NCBI GenBank assembly: GCA_003952965.2
Contig: CM025855.1
Span: 26,889,613-26,953,612, forward strand
From: Morella rubra
Lineage: Eukaryota > Streptophyta > Magnoliopsida > Fagales > Myricaceae
DNA length: 64,000 bases
Direction: 5' to 3'
In this document: positions 34,635 through 46,956 of the stretch, one piece after another
Numbering within the stretch: position 1 is the first letter of the stretch
Layout of the letters: every line of letters begins with the position of its first letter
The notes under the pieces: model-generated
Told to the model about the DNA's origin: nothing
Databases searched by the model: none
What the model saw: the letters and a program-made list of their open reading frames with translations, nothing else
Position numbers and translations under genes: made by a program

Positions 34635-35860
34635 TGCTGGTAGAACACAACCTTCCACTTGAGTGAAGTTTGTATTAATTGAAATGCCACATGAACGTAG
34701 CATAGGTTCAGAGCCATAATTGACGCTTTTCAAAGCCTGCAGCAGAGAACTACAAACTTAGGGCATGTTTGTTTGCAAAAGTATTCTAAAATACAATAGG
34801 ATTCAACAAATGTATAAAACAAACATCTAAAATCTCAAAAATTCATATATAAACAACAATATTTTTTACACAATCTCCAACAACTTTTTACACAAACTCC
34901 AACACTTTTTCAAAAAAAAAAAATTATAACAAATATTCACTCTCCATACTTTTTCACCTAACTCCAATACTTTTTTATTAAACAATTACATCAATTCATC
35001 TCTCTTTAAACTTTTTACAACTCTAACAAAAATTAAATATCTTTAAAACTTTTCACTAACTTTTGCACAAAAACTTATAAAACTTCAATCTACATTAATA
35101 TTCACAATTTTATCAAAATCTTAAAAATCTTTACAAAACAAACATCTCCTAGAAAACAAAAAATTTTGACACTAAGAACATCATCATTTTACATTGAGTA
35201 AAGACACCTACATCAGACAAAATCTTCATCCTCTCATTCGGCTTTTGCCTCAATTTTTCCACAAGTGAAGATCTTTGAAGGGTAGATAGGGCTTGTGTAT
35301 CGTTGCAACTACACCAGTGAACACAACTAAAAAAATAAAGTGAAACAAACAACCTCAGATAAAATCCATTAGTCATATGTTTAAAACTTGGTCATAAAAT
35401 ATAACCATAATTCACCTCAAGAGGAAAATAAGTTGGGTGCTTTGGCTTCCCGACATTGATACATGGTAGATCCCCAGAATAAAGCAATTCTATATGACGA
35501 TGATTAACAAAATAATCATAAACAGTCACTTCCACCTCATCTGCACCATCCAAATTATTTGCATTTCTCTGCTTCAGCGTAAATCGAGACATGCAAGCAT
35601 AGAAATTACTGAAAAAACTACTATTCATCAACCAGTCGAGTTACAATAAGATGCAAGTGGCAAAATAAATGAATCATATGGAGAAGTCAATTTAATTACC
35701 TTGGACCAATCAAGCAAAAAGGGATCCCTTACATTCTGGTTTGCAATTAAAAAATCTGCCACCGGCCCAGGTCTGTTATCTCCTAGAAGAACAGGAAGGC
35801 ATTGATGACCACATCATAGTTTCGAGTGCACCAAAATCCAAAGAACTATCTTTAGAAGTT
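34635..35860 (-). pseudogene. Argonaute (AGO4 clade) relic, PAZ and linker exons
   Basis: Four exon pieces lie in the right order on the minus strand. They are 35770-35701 (PGPVADFLIANQNVRDPFLL, DWSK), about 35600-35416 (FTLKQRNANN, VTVYDYFVNHRHIELLYSGD, LPCINVGKPKHPTYFPLE, donor GTGAAT), about 35330-35200 (LCSLV, stop, LQRYTQALSTLQRSSLVEKL, RQKPNERMKILSD) and 34736-34635 (ALKSVNYGSEPMLRSCGISI, NFTQVEGCVLPAPR). These are the PAZ domain and following linker of plant AGO4/6/9-type proteins, which bind 24-nt siRNAs for RNA-directed DNA methylation. The N-domain, MID and PIWI exons are absent and one TAG lies in frame near 35300. Exon borders still look like splice sites, so it is a genomic duplicate, not a retrocopy. 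Confidence 0.82.
34761..35149. mobile_element. MITE in an intron of the AGO4-like relic
   Basis: Begins GGGCATGTTTGTTTGCAAAAG after TTA and, inverted, ends GGAGATGTTTGTTTTGTAAAG next to TAG. 389 bp, no ORF. An inverted relative with the word AAAAGTATTCTA lies at 49185-49436. It sits between the LCSLV exon and the ALKSVNYGSEP exon. Confidence 0.6.
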
Positions 35861-35899
35861 CTATTTTTTCAACCTTAAAGTAGTTCAATGCTGTGAAGA

Positions 35900-37410
35900 A
35901 GAAAATGGATGAACTTGTTCATCTTTACTCAAACCCATAATTGATAATAGGTTGTTAAAGCACAAATAAGGAGAAAAGATAAGAAGACCGAAATAACTGA
36001 CAATGAAAGTGAGGATAGGTAGAAATCTACTGGGAAGAACATACTATGGTAAATGCCTTTTGAACACAGTCTGTCCACTTTAGAGGAACACATAACAGGG
36101 GAACCCCAATCAATAGATAGTGCGTATGATGTGTGCATACAGATGTACCAAAACTTGAATTCTGAAAACTAACCTGAATAAAATCCTATAATCAATATTT
36201 CACAAAAACAAAACATAGTTTAAAATAAGCCACAATAAGCAAAAAGAAAAACAAGCATACTTCAAAGCACATTGCCCTTTTACTTAGCAAATTTGGTCAC
36301 TAGGACTACTAAGAAAGGATAGAAGTATATATGTTGTTTGTCAACTCAAAGCACTTATTCACGTCGTACGAGTATGTCACACAATTAATTTATTGTTTCC
36401 AAATACCTAATCTAGCTCTGAGTTCTCTTCCTTAATCTCACCAAGTGTTAATTTCAAGCACGTTTTATCAGTCAACAAAGAGCAATCAAATTCCGGTTAA
36501 CCCAGATCAGGATACTAGAATCCAAGTTGAATCAGACACAACAGAAAATAAGAATAAGAAAATAAAAAAAAAACCAACTCAATATCAAGATCAAAATTTT
36601 GCCCATTTTTTTTTTAAAAAAAAAAATCAAAACTTTACCAATAATTCTAAAACCCATAATCAAAATCTCGAATTTCCGGACCAAAACTAATTAGATAAAT
36701 AAGCCATTAACAAATCCAAAGACAAAAAACTACATAAACAGACTGAAAAATGTAACGTTTCGAACCAGAGCAATGACAGCTGCGACCGACATTCCAAGAG
36801 GGAGAGCAATCGCATCCACATTGCTCTCGCTGCGCCGCGCAGCACCAAGCAGGGCCTTAGGGCTTCAACGTCTAAGCACCACGCCTGTTGCCGGCAAGGA
36901 AGAAGAGGATGACTAAGGAAAAGAAGGGAAAGGGAGCGAGAGAGACTGAGAGATTTCGAGGGAGAGGGAGCTTGAGGGAGATCTGGAGCTTCGGCGTAGA
37001 GGGGAGGGGCTGGAGCTTCGAGGAAGAGGGGAGGGGTTTGAGCTTCGATGAAGAGGAGCGGCTGGAGATTTCAACGAAGAGGGGAGGGGCTGTCGACGAA
37101 GAGGGCAGTAGTCAGAGGGGCTGGAGCTTCTTCGACGAAGAGGGGGCTGGAGACGACGCGTGGCGTTTGGGAACAAAATTTTAGTATAATTTTAGGAGTT
37201 AGTAAAAAGGTGAATAGAGAGAATGAAAAAGTTGATAAAAAAGTGAAAAAAGTTTGTGAAAAAGTGAAAAGAGAGAAAGAATTGTAATAATAATAAAATT
37301 TTAGAGGTTAAAATTTTGGTTTGTCAAATGCCATGTTAGAGATTTTTCACAAACAGGGAAGGAGAGGGAGGGGTTTAATTTAAAAAGGAGAGAAACGGTG
37401 AGTTTTGACA
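35900..37410. other. Spacer with a purine-rich minisatellite, no secure gene
   Basis: 36945-37155 carries imperfect units of about 27 bp (GGAGCTTCGACGAAGAGGGGAG); frames across it give repetitive Gly/Glu/Arg peptides and are not taken as genes. On the minus strand 36865-36775 reads SPKALLGAARRSESNVDAIA then LPLGMSVAAVIALV, a non-random peptide that may be an exon remnant of an unidentified gene. The rest is AT-rich. Confidence 0.45.
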
Positions 37411-38898
37411 TATTTTAAAATAGGGAAAAGATTTTGTCCAAAGAACGTTAATTCAAAGAGCTTCAAATACGCAGTTCAGATTTAAAGAGGAAAATTTAAT
37501 GACTGAGGTTTTGCAACATTATTTAATGACTGGATAAAAATTGGCTCGACTTTTTTTTTTTTTTGGCTTGGCTTTAACTTTTGCTGACAACCAATATTTC
37601 AAGCCAAAACTTTCGAACTTGCAAAACACGCTTCCTCCTACTCTCCTGTTTTCTCCAAATTTGTGCTTCTCCCCTCTCCCCTACTTGCAACTCAGCAATA
37701 CCGGTGGCTACAAAGCAAGAAGGGGGGGACAAAAATAAGTGAGTACTTTATGCTTCTTCCCACTCTTCTTAGGAGTTGAGTATTTTTGTTATAAAACTTT
37801 TGTCTCGATTGATTAGTACGTGTCCTTGGCTTATGTACACGCTGTTGTCAATCTTGGATAGTTTGCATCAAGCTTTGTCATCCGATTCAAACGAGTTATA
37901 TATTTGAAAATTACTTTAGAAGACTCTGAAAATATATATATATATATCGTTTAGTTATTAGCTTCCGAATTTTTGATAAATTAAGTGGCAAACATGAGAA
38001 CAATCAAAAGAATGATGCCATAGAGTGATGACTTCGACCCAATAGAAAAGTCTTTGTGAGGATCATTTTGGAATTTCCATACTTTGTTTGCTTCACGTCT
38101 TCTTGTTAATAACTGAGTAATTCCGAACCCATTGTCTTACTTTTCTAACAATGCAATCTGTAAAATGAGTTGGAGAAATATTTTTGGCATAAAATTAAGA
38201 GTTTAGAACCCCATTATCTGGAAGTGGTGCGTGGGATTTAGGAAGTGGCATTAGGAAGTAAATTTGGCCAAGCTGTAGCTCTTCGTTTGCAGGGATGAGA
38301 GGCACTTGGGAGTTGATGTACATGGATTTTGAGTTTCATAGGAAGAAGTGGCCGATTTTAACTAGGTGTCTAAACTCTTTGTGAGGGATGAGTGTGTGCT
38401 GTTTGTGATATATAATAGGCCAAAAGAAATAATAGATGATAAGGATATCATGGCCCTTTTTTTTTTGTTGGGGTAAAAGGAAGAAAGAAAAGGACATCAC
38501 CTAACACTGATTAGCAATCTAATAGTAATTTAAATTAGTGTTGAACTGAACTACATTTACATAGTAATGCCAAATGATGAAAGGCTTTGGACTTTATTAT
38601 CTACTACGTGTGCTGTACACATACAAAAATCATTCTTTGTTTTTAGCTATGATTATTTTTAAAATGTATTTATTGTTGGGAGCCATTATTACTACCAGTA
38701 GAAGCTGCTGTAATGGAGACTTGTTCTTATTTATCTGCATATATTTTAAATATGGCATTATTGAATTAATTCTCTTAGTTGTCCCTTTACCTGTTTAATG
38801 TTTGTTATATCCTAATCTTTCTTTTCTTTATTCTTTTTTATTTGTAGCGATTTTACGTCTTTTGCTAACTCGGGTTATTCAAGTTATTAGGTTGATAA

Positions 38899-39860
38899 AT
38901 GGCAAAGATACAAAGCATTAACCTGAATATGAATAGGCGGAGGTCTAGTAGTACCTCAAATTCGGAAGGTTTGTCAATTTTTTTGCCTATCTGTGGAAGG
39001 ATTCATATAGATCTTTATTTGTTTCATTTGAATGGTTGGACTGTGCAGGTGAAATGGTTAGGGCAGACAACGGGGAGACTGTAAATATTTGGACCTTAGA
39101 GTTTAGAGATGAAGAGCATGCTTACGATTGGTACAACCGTTATGCAATTAGCGTTGGATTTAGCATCTGTAGGTAGGGTGGGTTCAAGAATAAAGAAAAA
39201 GGGTATTATACAGTCAAAACATTTGTGTGCAGCAAAGAAGGGTTAAGAAAAGAGAAAGAACTAGTTGTGCCTTTAAAGAAGGAATGACGGAATACTAGAT
39301 GTGAGTGTCTTGCAAGTTTCACCATTCAATGGCAGCCATGTGGGAAGTATTATATATTTGATTGGTGTGCCCATCACAATCATGAATTAGCTACGTCATC
39401 GAAAGCCCATTTGCTTTGATCTCATAGATGAATCAATGAGCTACAAAGTCTAGAGTGCGATGATGCAGACATAGCAAGCATCTGACTGAAGCTAACACAT
39501 GATTTGATGGTGACCCAGGTTGGAGGTAGAGAGCACTTGGGATTCACCAAAATGGACCTAAAAAATTATTTAAGTAATAGAAGAAGTAAGTCCATGGAAG
39601 ATGGAGTAGCTGGTGTCCTTATTAATTGGTTTGGTGTTCAACAACGAAAGAATTCACAATTCTTATTCACAGTTATGTTGGTCGATGACGAACACATAAT
39701 TAATATTTACTGGTCTAACCACGACATGCAGAATGATTATGCACTCTTTGGAGACTTTGTTTAGCTTGATACCACATACAGAATGATCCAGAGATACGTT
39801 GTCATACTCTATGCTTAGATTCTATTTTACATTACCTTGGTCATAACTGTCATTTTTTTA
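38899..39860 (+). pseudogene. FAR1/FRS-type transposase relic
   Basis: The frame reads WTLEFRDEEHAYDWYNRYAI, SVGFSICR, VKTFVCSKEGLRKEKE, CECLASF and WCAHHNHELATSS, the FAR1 zinc-binding domain (C-C-H-H pattern) in order. After a linker (LGFTKMDLKNYLSNRR) the start of the MULE transposase domain follows (GVLINWFGVQQRKNSQFLFT, DDEHIINIYWSN, YALFGDFV, then LDTTYRM). Stops interrupt it near 39174, 39285, 39417, 39427, 39485 and 39763. The catalytic core beyond LDTTYR and the SWIM finger are not found. It is the MULE's own transposase, or a captured FRS relative; its position inside the MULE ends favours the former. Confidence 0.75.
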
Positions 39861-42059
39861 TTCCTTCCCAGGTGTCATGTGATGATGAGGAGCATTCACA
39901 ATGTGAACGGTATAGAAGCCTCGAAGACCTCTATGAGTATCTGTTGTATTGGGATTGTGTGCAGGTAGTTTGGAATTTTTGTATAAAGACTTGAGATAAT
40001 ATATATATGTAAAGTGTAAACTAAAGAATATTTTTTTATTCTTCCAAGAGCAATATTGTTATAGAAGACATGGGAAAGCTGCTCGTGAGAAAATGCTTAA
40101 GCATCAGCCAACTAGTGAATTTTCCTGTAAAATTACTCATTTTGTTATGGAGATAATGTTTTCCTGTAAACTTTTGAGTTTCTTCAAGATTTTGCACTTA
40201 TAAAATATTATACTATGAAGATTTTGTACTTGTAAGAAATATTTTGAAAGTAGTGATTATGCAGGGTCAAAGAAATATTATATTACGAAGATTATGCTTA
40301 AGCATCAGCCAACTAAAAATATTTCGGGCATTCGGTAGTCCACCGCGCGGCCCGGGCGAGAGGCGCTGAAAATTCTAGGCCCTATCACGTGCGTCCTGAG
40401 TGCAAGGCCTAGGAATTCCAAGCCCTGCCGTGCGCGGGGGCACTGGAATTCTAGGCTCAAAAATTTTTGGCCCAAGCCAGTGTGCTCATGGGCTAAGCCT
40501 CAGAAAATATCCCTTCTTAAACCGTAAACGCTCCTCGTCGAATCGGGTCGGGTACTATCCAGGTCGAATATAACAAACCAGGCTCCACATAGCCTAATAG
40601 TGCACAAGGCCTTGGAAATTCAGAACTAAAATACAGAACCAAAAACCATTTGCCAATACACACGTTCAACCATATCAAAAAATTACATCAAGCTATTAAT
40701 GAAGAAACAAGTTCAACCATATCCAAATTACATCATAATTTCCATTCCTGTTAATGATATGCCAGAAACCACTACTTCAATTACATCAACATTGTTACTG
40801 TTAACTAAAATCCAAAACACTACATAGTTTTTCATCAAAATACTTTAACTCCCATATTGTAAGTTATAATATGCCAAAATTCTGCCATGCTCCTGATTTT
40901 ATTACTCAAAATATTTAGTCCCTCATGTTCTTCTTAGTCTCACTCTTCTCCATGGAATTCTTCATCTGCACGCACAACAAATAGAGCTATTTAACATGTT
41001 ATAACAAAGATCAAAATAGACATATAAACATCATAGTATGCAACTCCAACCTGTAGATTGATTATATTCCAAATCAAAAAGGTCAAATCCAAGATGTCCA
41101 GGAGCCAAGTTTTGAGATCCCTAGAAATTATGTACAAAAAATATTATCAACCATCTAGAACCCAATATTTCTGAAATAGAAGCTTTGTTGTGTTTCACAA
41201 CATTGAATCACAAAAATGATTATATTCAACAAAAAAGAAGGCCCCCAATGAAATCCTATAATTAACTCTAGACTCACTGAATTTGGTATGAAAACATAAA
41301 TGGATGCCCAAATAAATTACAAGATTATTATAAGTTTTTAATAATGTGTCCCGCGTGTAGCTCAAGCTTTCTTGTATAGTCATGTTAGTGTAACCAGAAA
41401 CCAAATGCAAATGATCTCTTAATTCCTTCATTGTATATAAAAAATGAACAAAAATTACGATATGAGGCAAATTAAGAGTTCCTTTGTTAATCACTAATGA
41501 ATTAGTATAGTCCAACTTAACAACTACCACCCAAAGACTTGCTGAACACAACAATTACTTGGTTTCATAACTTCACAGGTATCGTAGAATACTTCTCCAT
41601 TCCATGTCTTTCATGAAATGACAATCAAATCTTAATCATTATGTTTGGTAAGCAGGTTAAGATATAATTTTAGTTTTAAATTTTTATGAAACTAGTTTTA
41701 AAACTGTTCTAGAGACTAAAATCTGTTTGGGTGATTTAGTTTCATTAGTTTTTTTAGTAGCTTTGTATTTATTTATTTTTATTACAAATCAGTATAAAGG
41801 AAATTTAAAATTACTAGAGAAAAAAAAGAGGCTCGAGGGATGGGATCTACTCCTACCCGTCTCCTTCCTTCAAAAACTCCAAGGTCATCTTCCCATAGTC
41901 AGCATCAACCTTCATTCCTGCCCCTCTGCTTTGTTGCCTTTTGAAACTTTGTTTAATTTAGAACTCCATTCTCTGGTAATGGTGCGTGGGATTTATGGAG
42001 TGGCATCAGGAACTCAATCTGTTGTAATATTTTTGGACACCTGTGTTTGCTCATTGAGA

Positions 42060-42130
<71 letters not shown>
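42060..42130. repeat. AAT microsatellite
   Basis: About 23 units of AAT, then AAAAT units. Long poly-Asn and poly-Tyr frames on the two strands are artefacts. Confidence 0.95.
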
Positions 42131-42133
<3 letters not shown>

Positions 42134-42909
42134 TAAAATAAAATAAAATAAAGCAATCAATTTTTGGAATCAGCATCTGTGGAAACCCCAGCTATAAAAT
42201 TAAATTTCAACCATAACCAATATGCAAGTGTAGGATCATGATGCAAAACTTATGTTCTTTTTTGCTAGGCAAATGTAATATAACTAAAAAGAGAAATACA
42301 GAGTTCGAAACAAAGACAAGACGGGAAAGTACACATAAGGGGAGGAAAGAAGGATTGTCACAAGATAGCAAATCAAAAGGAAAGCAGGAATGTTTCCACA
42401 AATTCAAACTTGAGGCTCCAATTTGGCCACCCCGTGGGCGAGTCCATTAGCAGATCTGTACCTTTATCTTGTCTCCCCAGTCCATCCTTCTCAGTCACCG
42501 AACAGCTTTTCTATGTGTTCTATAAAAAAAAAATGTGATAAAAAAAAATTACCTAAAGGCATGCGCGTTCTGGAAGATGAAGAGCGTACGTTTTGCAAGA
42601 CAAAGGAAGCTGTTCTGCAAGAGAGGTACAGGGAAGATGGAGAAAAACAGGGGGGGACAGGGAAGCGTGTTCTTGAAGAAAAGGAATATTCGAAAAAATC
42701 TAATTTTAAGCCAAAGTTGAGCAAGCCTCAAAAGTGGGTTGTTAAAAAAATGAGCCAAAGCCAAACAAAAGCCAAGCCATTTTCGTCAATCCTCATTAAT
42801 TGACGTGTTGAAGTTCAGACCTTTAGATCCACTTCTTAAAATCTGAATCGCTCCTTTGGAGTTCTTTGAGCTCCTCTTCTTTGGACCGAATCTTTTCCCT
42901 TTAAGACAA

Positions 42910-43740
42910 GGCAAAGCTTTGAGCCTTTTTTTTTTTAAAAAAAAATTTGTAGTTTTTCAGTTTTTTTAGTAATAAGTTATATACATGTTATGTGTTTTTA
43001 GTAAATTAAAATCAGTTGTAATTTGTAATAGTATTTAAAAATATTTATACTTAGTATTAAATACATAGCATATTATTTTACACTCTTTTTTATGACTAGT
43101 ATAATAATCTTAATTAAAATAGGTTGGTAGTAATAATATATAATACTTATAATTTAAAAGTATAATGTTTCTATATAACATTGCATGATTTGTTATATGT
43201 TTTTATCATATACATGATATGAGCTAATTAACCTAAGTATTTTATATGTATGTACCTATGTACCTATATACCTAATGACTAAATCATAGCCTCTAAGACT
43301 ATATATTAAGTTATGTACTTTGATTGCATAAGCTAATCTCACAATATCTTTTTGTTTGAAATTAAATAATATGTCCACATTAAATAGTATTACATTACTA
43401 ATAATTCAAAATATATATGCTCATTATAAGTATGATAATATATGTTTTCTAAACAACTTAGATTTAATCAATAAATATGCAATTACCATAACAACCATAG
43501 GTATAATTTAAAATATATCATATAACAACTTCAATTTTCATAACACACCCTCTAATTACATATTTTATTAAGTCTAAAATAAAAATTTTCAAATACATGA
43601 CAAAATAAAATTATATATTAAAAGGAATATAATAATATATAAAATAATTATTAACATTAAAAAACTTATAATTAATAAATAAAAATATTATTTTCACTTA
43701 TATAAAAATATTAAAAACATTAAAGACACCCTTTACTGGT
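42910..43740. other. AT-rich spacer, nothing seen
   Basis: Very AT-rich DNA without recognisable ORFs, inverted ends or tandem units longer than a few bases. Confidence 0.6.
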
Positions 43741-43745
43741 GTTTT

Positions 43746-44157
43746 TTGCCACCGCTGCTAAAGACCTTTTTTTTTGTAGTGAAGACAACACCTCAAAGGA
43801 CGAAGTGGACATGGAGGCCAAACTGCGTGCTCGGCTTGAATCTAAAGGCACAACAGATTGGAGTGTTGAAGTCTCCTCGCATGGGCAGAAATCCCAGTTC
43901 TCTAAGCTCCGTTAAGAAACCCAGTATCCATCATAGCTCTGTGAAAGCTAATTAGGCCACCAATTAAGGTTCTTGTGATGCAAAAGAAACATATGGACAA
44001 ATTGGTTAGATCTTTCAAAGTGCCAAATAGACATAATACTCCACCTCGCCTAATTGCTCAATATAAATGCAGGTTTACTCCCGTGCCTGTAGGGGATTTA
44101 TTTAATTATGAAGGTGGAGATGACGCTTTCTCGGAGGTAGACTTTGAACTTGTCTAG
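43746..44157 (+). other. Two short unrecognised frames
   Basis: 43770-43914 reads TSKDEVDMEAKLRARLESKG then DWSVEVSS before a stop. 43975-44157 reads MQKKHMDKLVRSFKVPN, a run KCRFTPVPVGDLFNYEGG and an acidic end. The composition is more protein-like than that of the surrounding DNA, so a gene fragment is possible. No family is recognised and no splice pair joins the two. Confidence 0.25.
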
Positions 44158-44240
44158 TGAATCTTGATTTTGGACAACGTCAGCAATAGAAACTTAGTGG
44201 TGAAAACCGATCCCTTGGTTCGGTTTAAACCCCACGCCAA

Positions 44241-45007
44241 CAACCGAACCGAGCTTGGTTTTTGAAAAACAAGGACCGCCCTTCGAGTTGAGATCTCTGT
44301 AGACCGGCCGGACCGACCCTAGTTAGCTTTGGTCTGTGTGAGCAAGAAATCAGGAGAAAAAAAATCAAGAGAGAAGAACAAGTAACAACCAGTCAACCTT
44401 CAAATCGCAAATCATGATCCGAATGATTTTTTATGCTACTACTTCTCATTATTCATAATATTTTGTACCTATTGATTTAGTTGGAGCATTTCCAATCTTT
44501 TCTTAAGATTTTGTTATAAAAAAAAATCATTTTGAAAGAGGGGAATAAGTCCATTTTAAAAACACTAGATAATTTGTTGTCAGTTGATTTTCGGATGAAC
44601 AATTATATGTTGAAGATGGACCAACAATCGAACCGAGCTCGGTTTCTAAAAAATGAGGACCAAGCATCGAGCTGAGATCTCTGTAGACTGGTCGGACAAA
44701 CCCCAGTAGGCTTCAGTCTGTGTGAGCAAGAAATTAGGAGAAAAAAAAAATCAAGAGAGAGGAACAAGTAACAACCAGTCAACTACTCAATCGCAAATCA
44801 TGATCCAAATGATTTTTTATGCTACTACTTTTCATTATTCAGAATATTGTGTACCTATTGATTTAGTTTGAGGATTTCCAATCTTATCTTAAGATTTTGT
44901 TATTAAAAAAAAATCATTTTGAAAGAGGGGAATAAGACCATTTTAAAAACGCTAGATAATTTGTTGTTAGTTGATTTTCGGATGAACAATTTTACGTTGA
45001 AGATGGA
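44241..45007. repeat. Tandem duplication, two 384-bp units
   Basis: 44241-44624 and 44625-45007 are direct copies with scattered substitutions. Shared words are GTCTGTGTGAGCAAGAAAT, ATCATTTTGAAAGAGGGGAA and TCGGATGAACAATT. No coding potential is seen. Confidence 0.85.
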
Positions 45008-45399
45008 TGGAAGACTTCATCATGGCTGACTCAAGCCAAACGGAGGCCTAAGGCCATATAAATTAGTAGGCCTTTTATATAAATTTTAGTATAAAATATT
45101 TAAAATTATTTGAAAATTATTAAATTTAATATAAAATATTCAAAGGCTCCATTAATTGATTGTTATAGGGCTCTCATATAAATCAAAGCCCCATAACTTG
45201 ATGAGTTAAGGGGTATTTTTTCTCTTTGAGCAAAGTTCAAAAATTTGAAAAAGAATTATAAGGACTAAGAGAAAGATATCACTAGATGATGAGCAAAAGA
45301 TAGTCCACTCATGATAAAAAAGATGAAAAGATTGCATCTTGTCATTCCTTTTTTTTTTCTTAGTTCAGTTGTCTTTTATTTCTTGGGTCATCTTTTTTT

Positions 45400-45409
45400 T
45401 TTCTCTCTC

Positions 45410-45440
<31 letters not shown>
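45400..45440. repeat. CT microsatellite
   Basis: About 20 CT units interrupted once by a CA. Confidence 0.9.
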
Positions 45441-45689
45441 TCAAGGGGCCATGCTTAGGTGAGGCCTTAGGCTATCGCCTAACTTGCCTTATCCTTGCAT
45501 TGACCTTGCACTTCGTATCGACTTTAAACCGTGTATAAGTTTTTTTATTTTGCTTTCCTTTGGTGTAATCCATCTGCCGGAAGCGACTTCTTATTCATCT
45601 CCTAGAATTTAAGTTCTTTTCTTGTTATGCCAGCCGCTGACCCATCTTCTTTATCTTTTACGGTAGCCCCCCAAAGTAAGAGGATGGGG

Positions 45690-46316
45690 ACTCATATCAA
45701 CCCAGCCTAGGTCGCCTTGAGGTCCAAGGTGATTCTGGTGACGCATGGTAGGAAGAGCGATTAGAAAGAGCTCGTCCGAGTCCCAAACAAGGAGCCTACT
45801 CTGCCATGATGGACGCTCCATGGACACCTGGACTGGGTATCCGGGAGCCTCCTTTCACCTTGCCCTAGCTCCTACACATTAACGGGTTGCTAAGATATTG
45901 GGGTTGATACCTTCTACTACGAAAGAATCTTTAGATGTGTTCTTAAGGGAGTCGAGCAGAAATGTCCATGTGTGGCCCTGCCAAGGCCTCGGGAGAAAAG
46001 AGGACGGGCCAACCCCTCAAGCTCTAAAGCTCCAATTACTCATTCGTTCGGCTCATCTTCTTGGTCCGCAAGCCCTTGAGTTCGAGATCCTGACTACAGA
46101 ACAGGGCCTGTAGATACCGTTAGGACGCCATTGCCACTAGACCAAGAAGAAGACATTGCGCATGGGACAAGGGACATTCAACTCTTCACATAAGTCAAAA
46201 GCCCCAGTCGAAAAGTGCCCATCCGAGTCCCAATCAAGGAACCTACTTTGCCATGACAGACGCCTGGAGTGGGTATTTGGGAGCCTCCTTCCACCTTGGC
46301 CCCAATTCCTGCCCAG
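45690..46316. repeat. Duplicated GC-richer segment, one copy split by a MITE
   Basis: 45760-45960 (CGAGTCCCAAACAAGGAGCCTA ... GGGAGCCTCCTTTCACCTTG ... AGATATTGGGG) is repeated in the same order at 46200-46316 and, after the MITE, at 46957-47070 (CGAGTCCCAATCAAGGAACCTA ... GGGAGCCTCCTTCCACCTTG ... AGATATTGGGG). The origin of the segment is unknown. Confidence 0.65.
46060..46147 (-). repeat. tRNA-like SINE head, tentative
   Basis: On the minus strand TGGTCTAGTGG (46144-46134) fits a polymerase III A box and GATCTCGAACTC (near 46089-46078) resembles a B box about 45 bp later. The arrangement resembles the tRNA-related head of plant SINEs. No cloverleaf can be drawn with confidence, so a tRNA gene is not claimed. 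The body and tail are unclear. Confidence 0.3.
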
Positions 46317-46319
46317 TAA

Positions 46320-46956
46320 GAGCATTATTAGCAGCTTCTTCATATTTGGATCTTTACTTTAACCAAAAAGTGCACTTCTCTATTTTAACTACTAACCTTT
46401 TAAAAACATCCCCAGCAGCTTCTCTATTTTAACCATCTACTTTTACTATTCTATTAAAATATTATTTTTCAGAGATTTCTCTATTCTTTCTTTAACATTT
46501 ATTTTGTTGAATATTTGTTTTATCGTAACGGTCATATTTTTGAATATTTGTCTTATCCTAAAAAATCAAATTTTTTAAATTTTGTCTTTTTCTAACGGTT
46601 ATATTTTTTAAATTTTGTCTTATTCCAACTTTCATATTTTTAAAATTCGATTCTCTAAAAATGAAAGAGAAATTATATTATTATTTTAATGAAAGAGAGA
46701 GAGAAAAATGAAAGAGAGAGAGAGAGCATGAGTGGGAGAGAGAGAAAAATGAAAGAGAAATTATATTATTATTTTAATATGAAGAAGTGAACAGTGGTTA
46801 TCTAAAAATAGATAACCACTGTTCACTTGTTAAATTCTTTTTGTTAACTTTTGTTAAAATAGATAAGCTACAAAACACACATTTTTAACTATTTAACTAT
46901 ATTGGTTCTCCATTCTAGCTAAAAAGTTAGAATAGATAACCTGCTAATAAATGCTC
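46320..46956. mobile_element. Tourist-like MITE (PIF/Harbinger), TAA duplication
   Basis: Starts GAGCATTATTAGCAG and ends CTGCTAATAAATGCTC, a 15-16 bp inverted repeat with one base of length difference. TAA lies on both sides (46317-46319 and 46957-46959). 637 bp and no ORF. GA-rich and AT-rich inside. The neighbouring duplicate of the host segment (around 45885) lacks it and serves as an empty site. Confidence 0.8.

Larger units (their letters stand above)
37423..42899. mobile_element. MULE with FAR1-type transposase relic
   Basis: The ends are inverted: GGGAAAAGATTTTGTCCAAAG at the left, and GGGAAAAGATTCGGTCCAAAG read inward from the right end at 42899. Similarity continues inward for some 300 bp (words TTCAGATTT, GGCTTGGCTTT, AACACGCTTCC). 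Nine-bp flanks are TTTAAAATA (37414-37422) and TTTAAGACA (42900-42908), 7 of 9 matching. 5477 bp. It holds a decayed FAR1/FRS-like ORF and an AAT microsatellite. Long inverted ends, a 9-bp duplication and a FAR1-family transposase together identify a Mutator-like element. Divergence between the ends suggests old age. Confidence 0.72.

Noticed and set aside
35929-36138. Further AGO4 exon upstream of the PAZ pieces
   Set aside because: The minus-strand peptide does not match the N-domain sequence as remembered; left as spacer.
36775-36865. Exon-like peptide LPLGMSVAAVIALV on the minus strand
   Set aside because: Looks non-random but no second exon, no start in frame and no family recognised; mentioned only in the spacer entry.
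36888-37184. 98-codon Arg/Glu/Gly-rich frame and its 87-codon opposite-strand shadow
   Set aside because: Both cross a purine-rich minisatellite; the peptide repeats with the DNA unit.
41953-42156. Poly-Asn and poly-Tyr frames
   Set aside because: Artefacts of the AAT microsatellite.
46060-46147. A functional tRNA gene
   Set aside because: Only A- and B-box-like words; acceptor stem and anticodon arm do not fold convincingly by eye.
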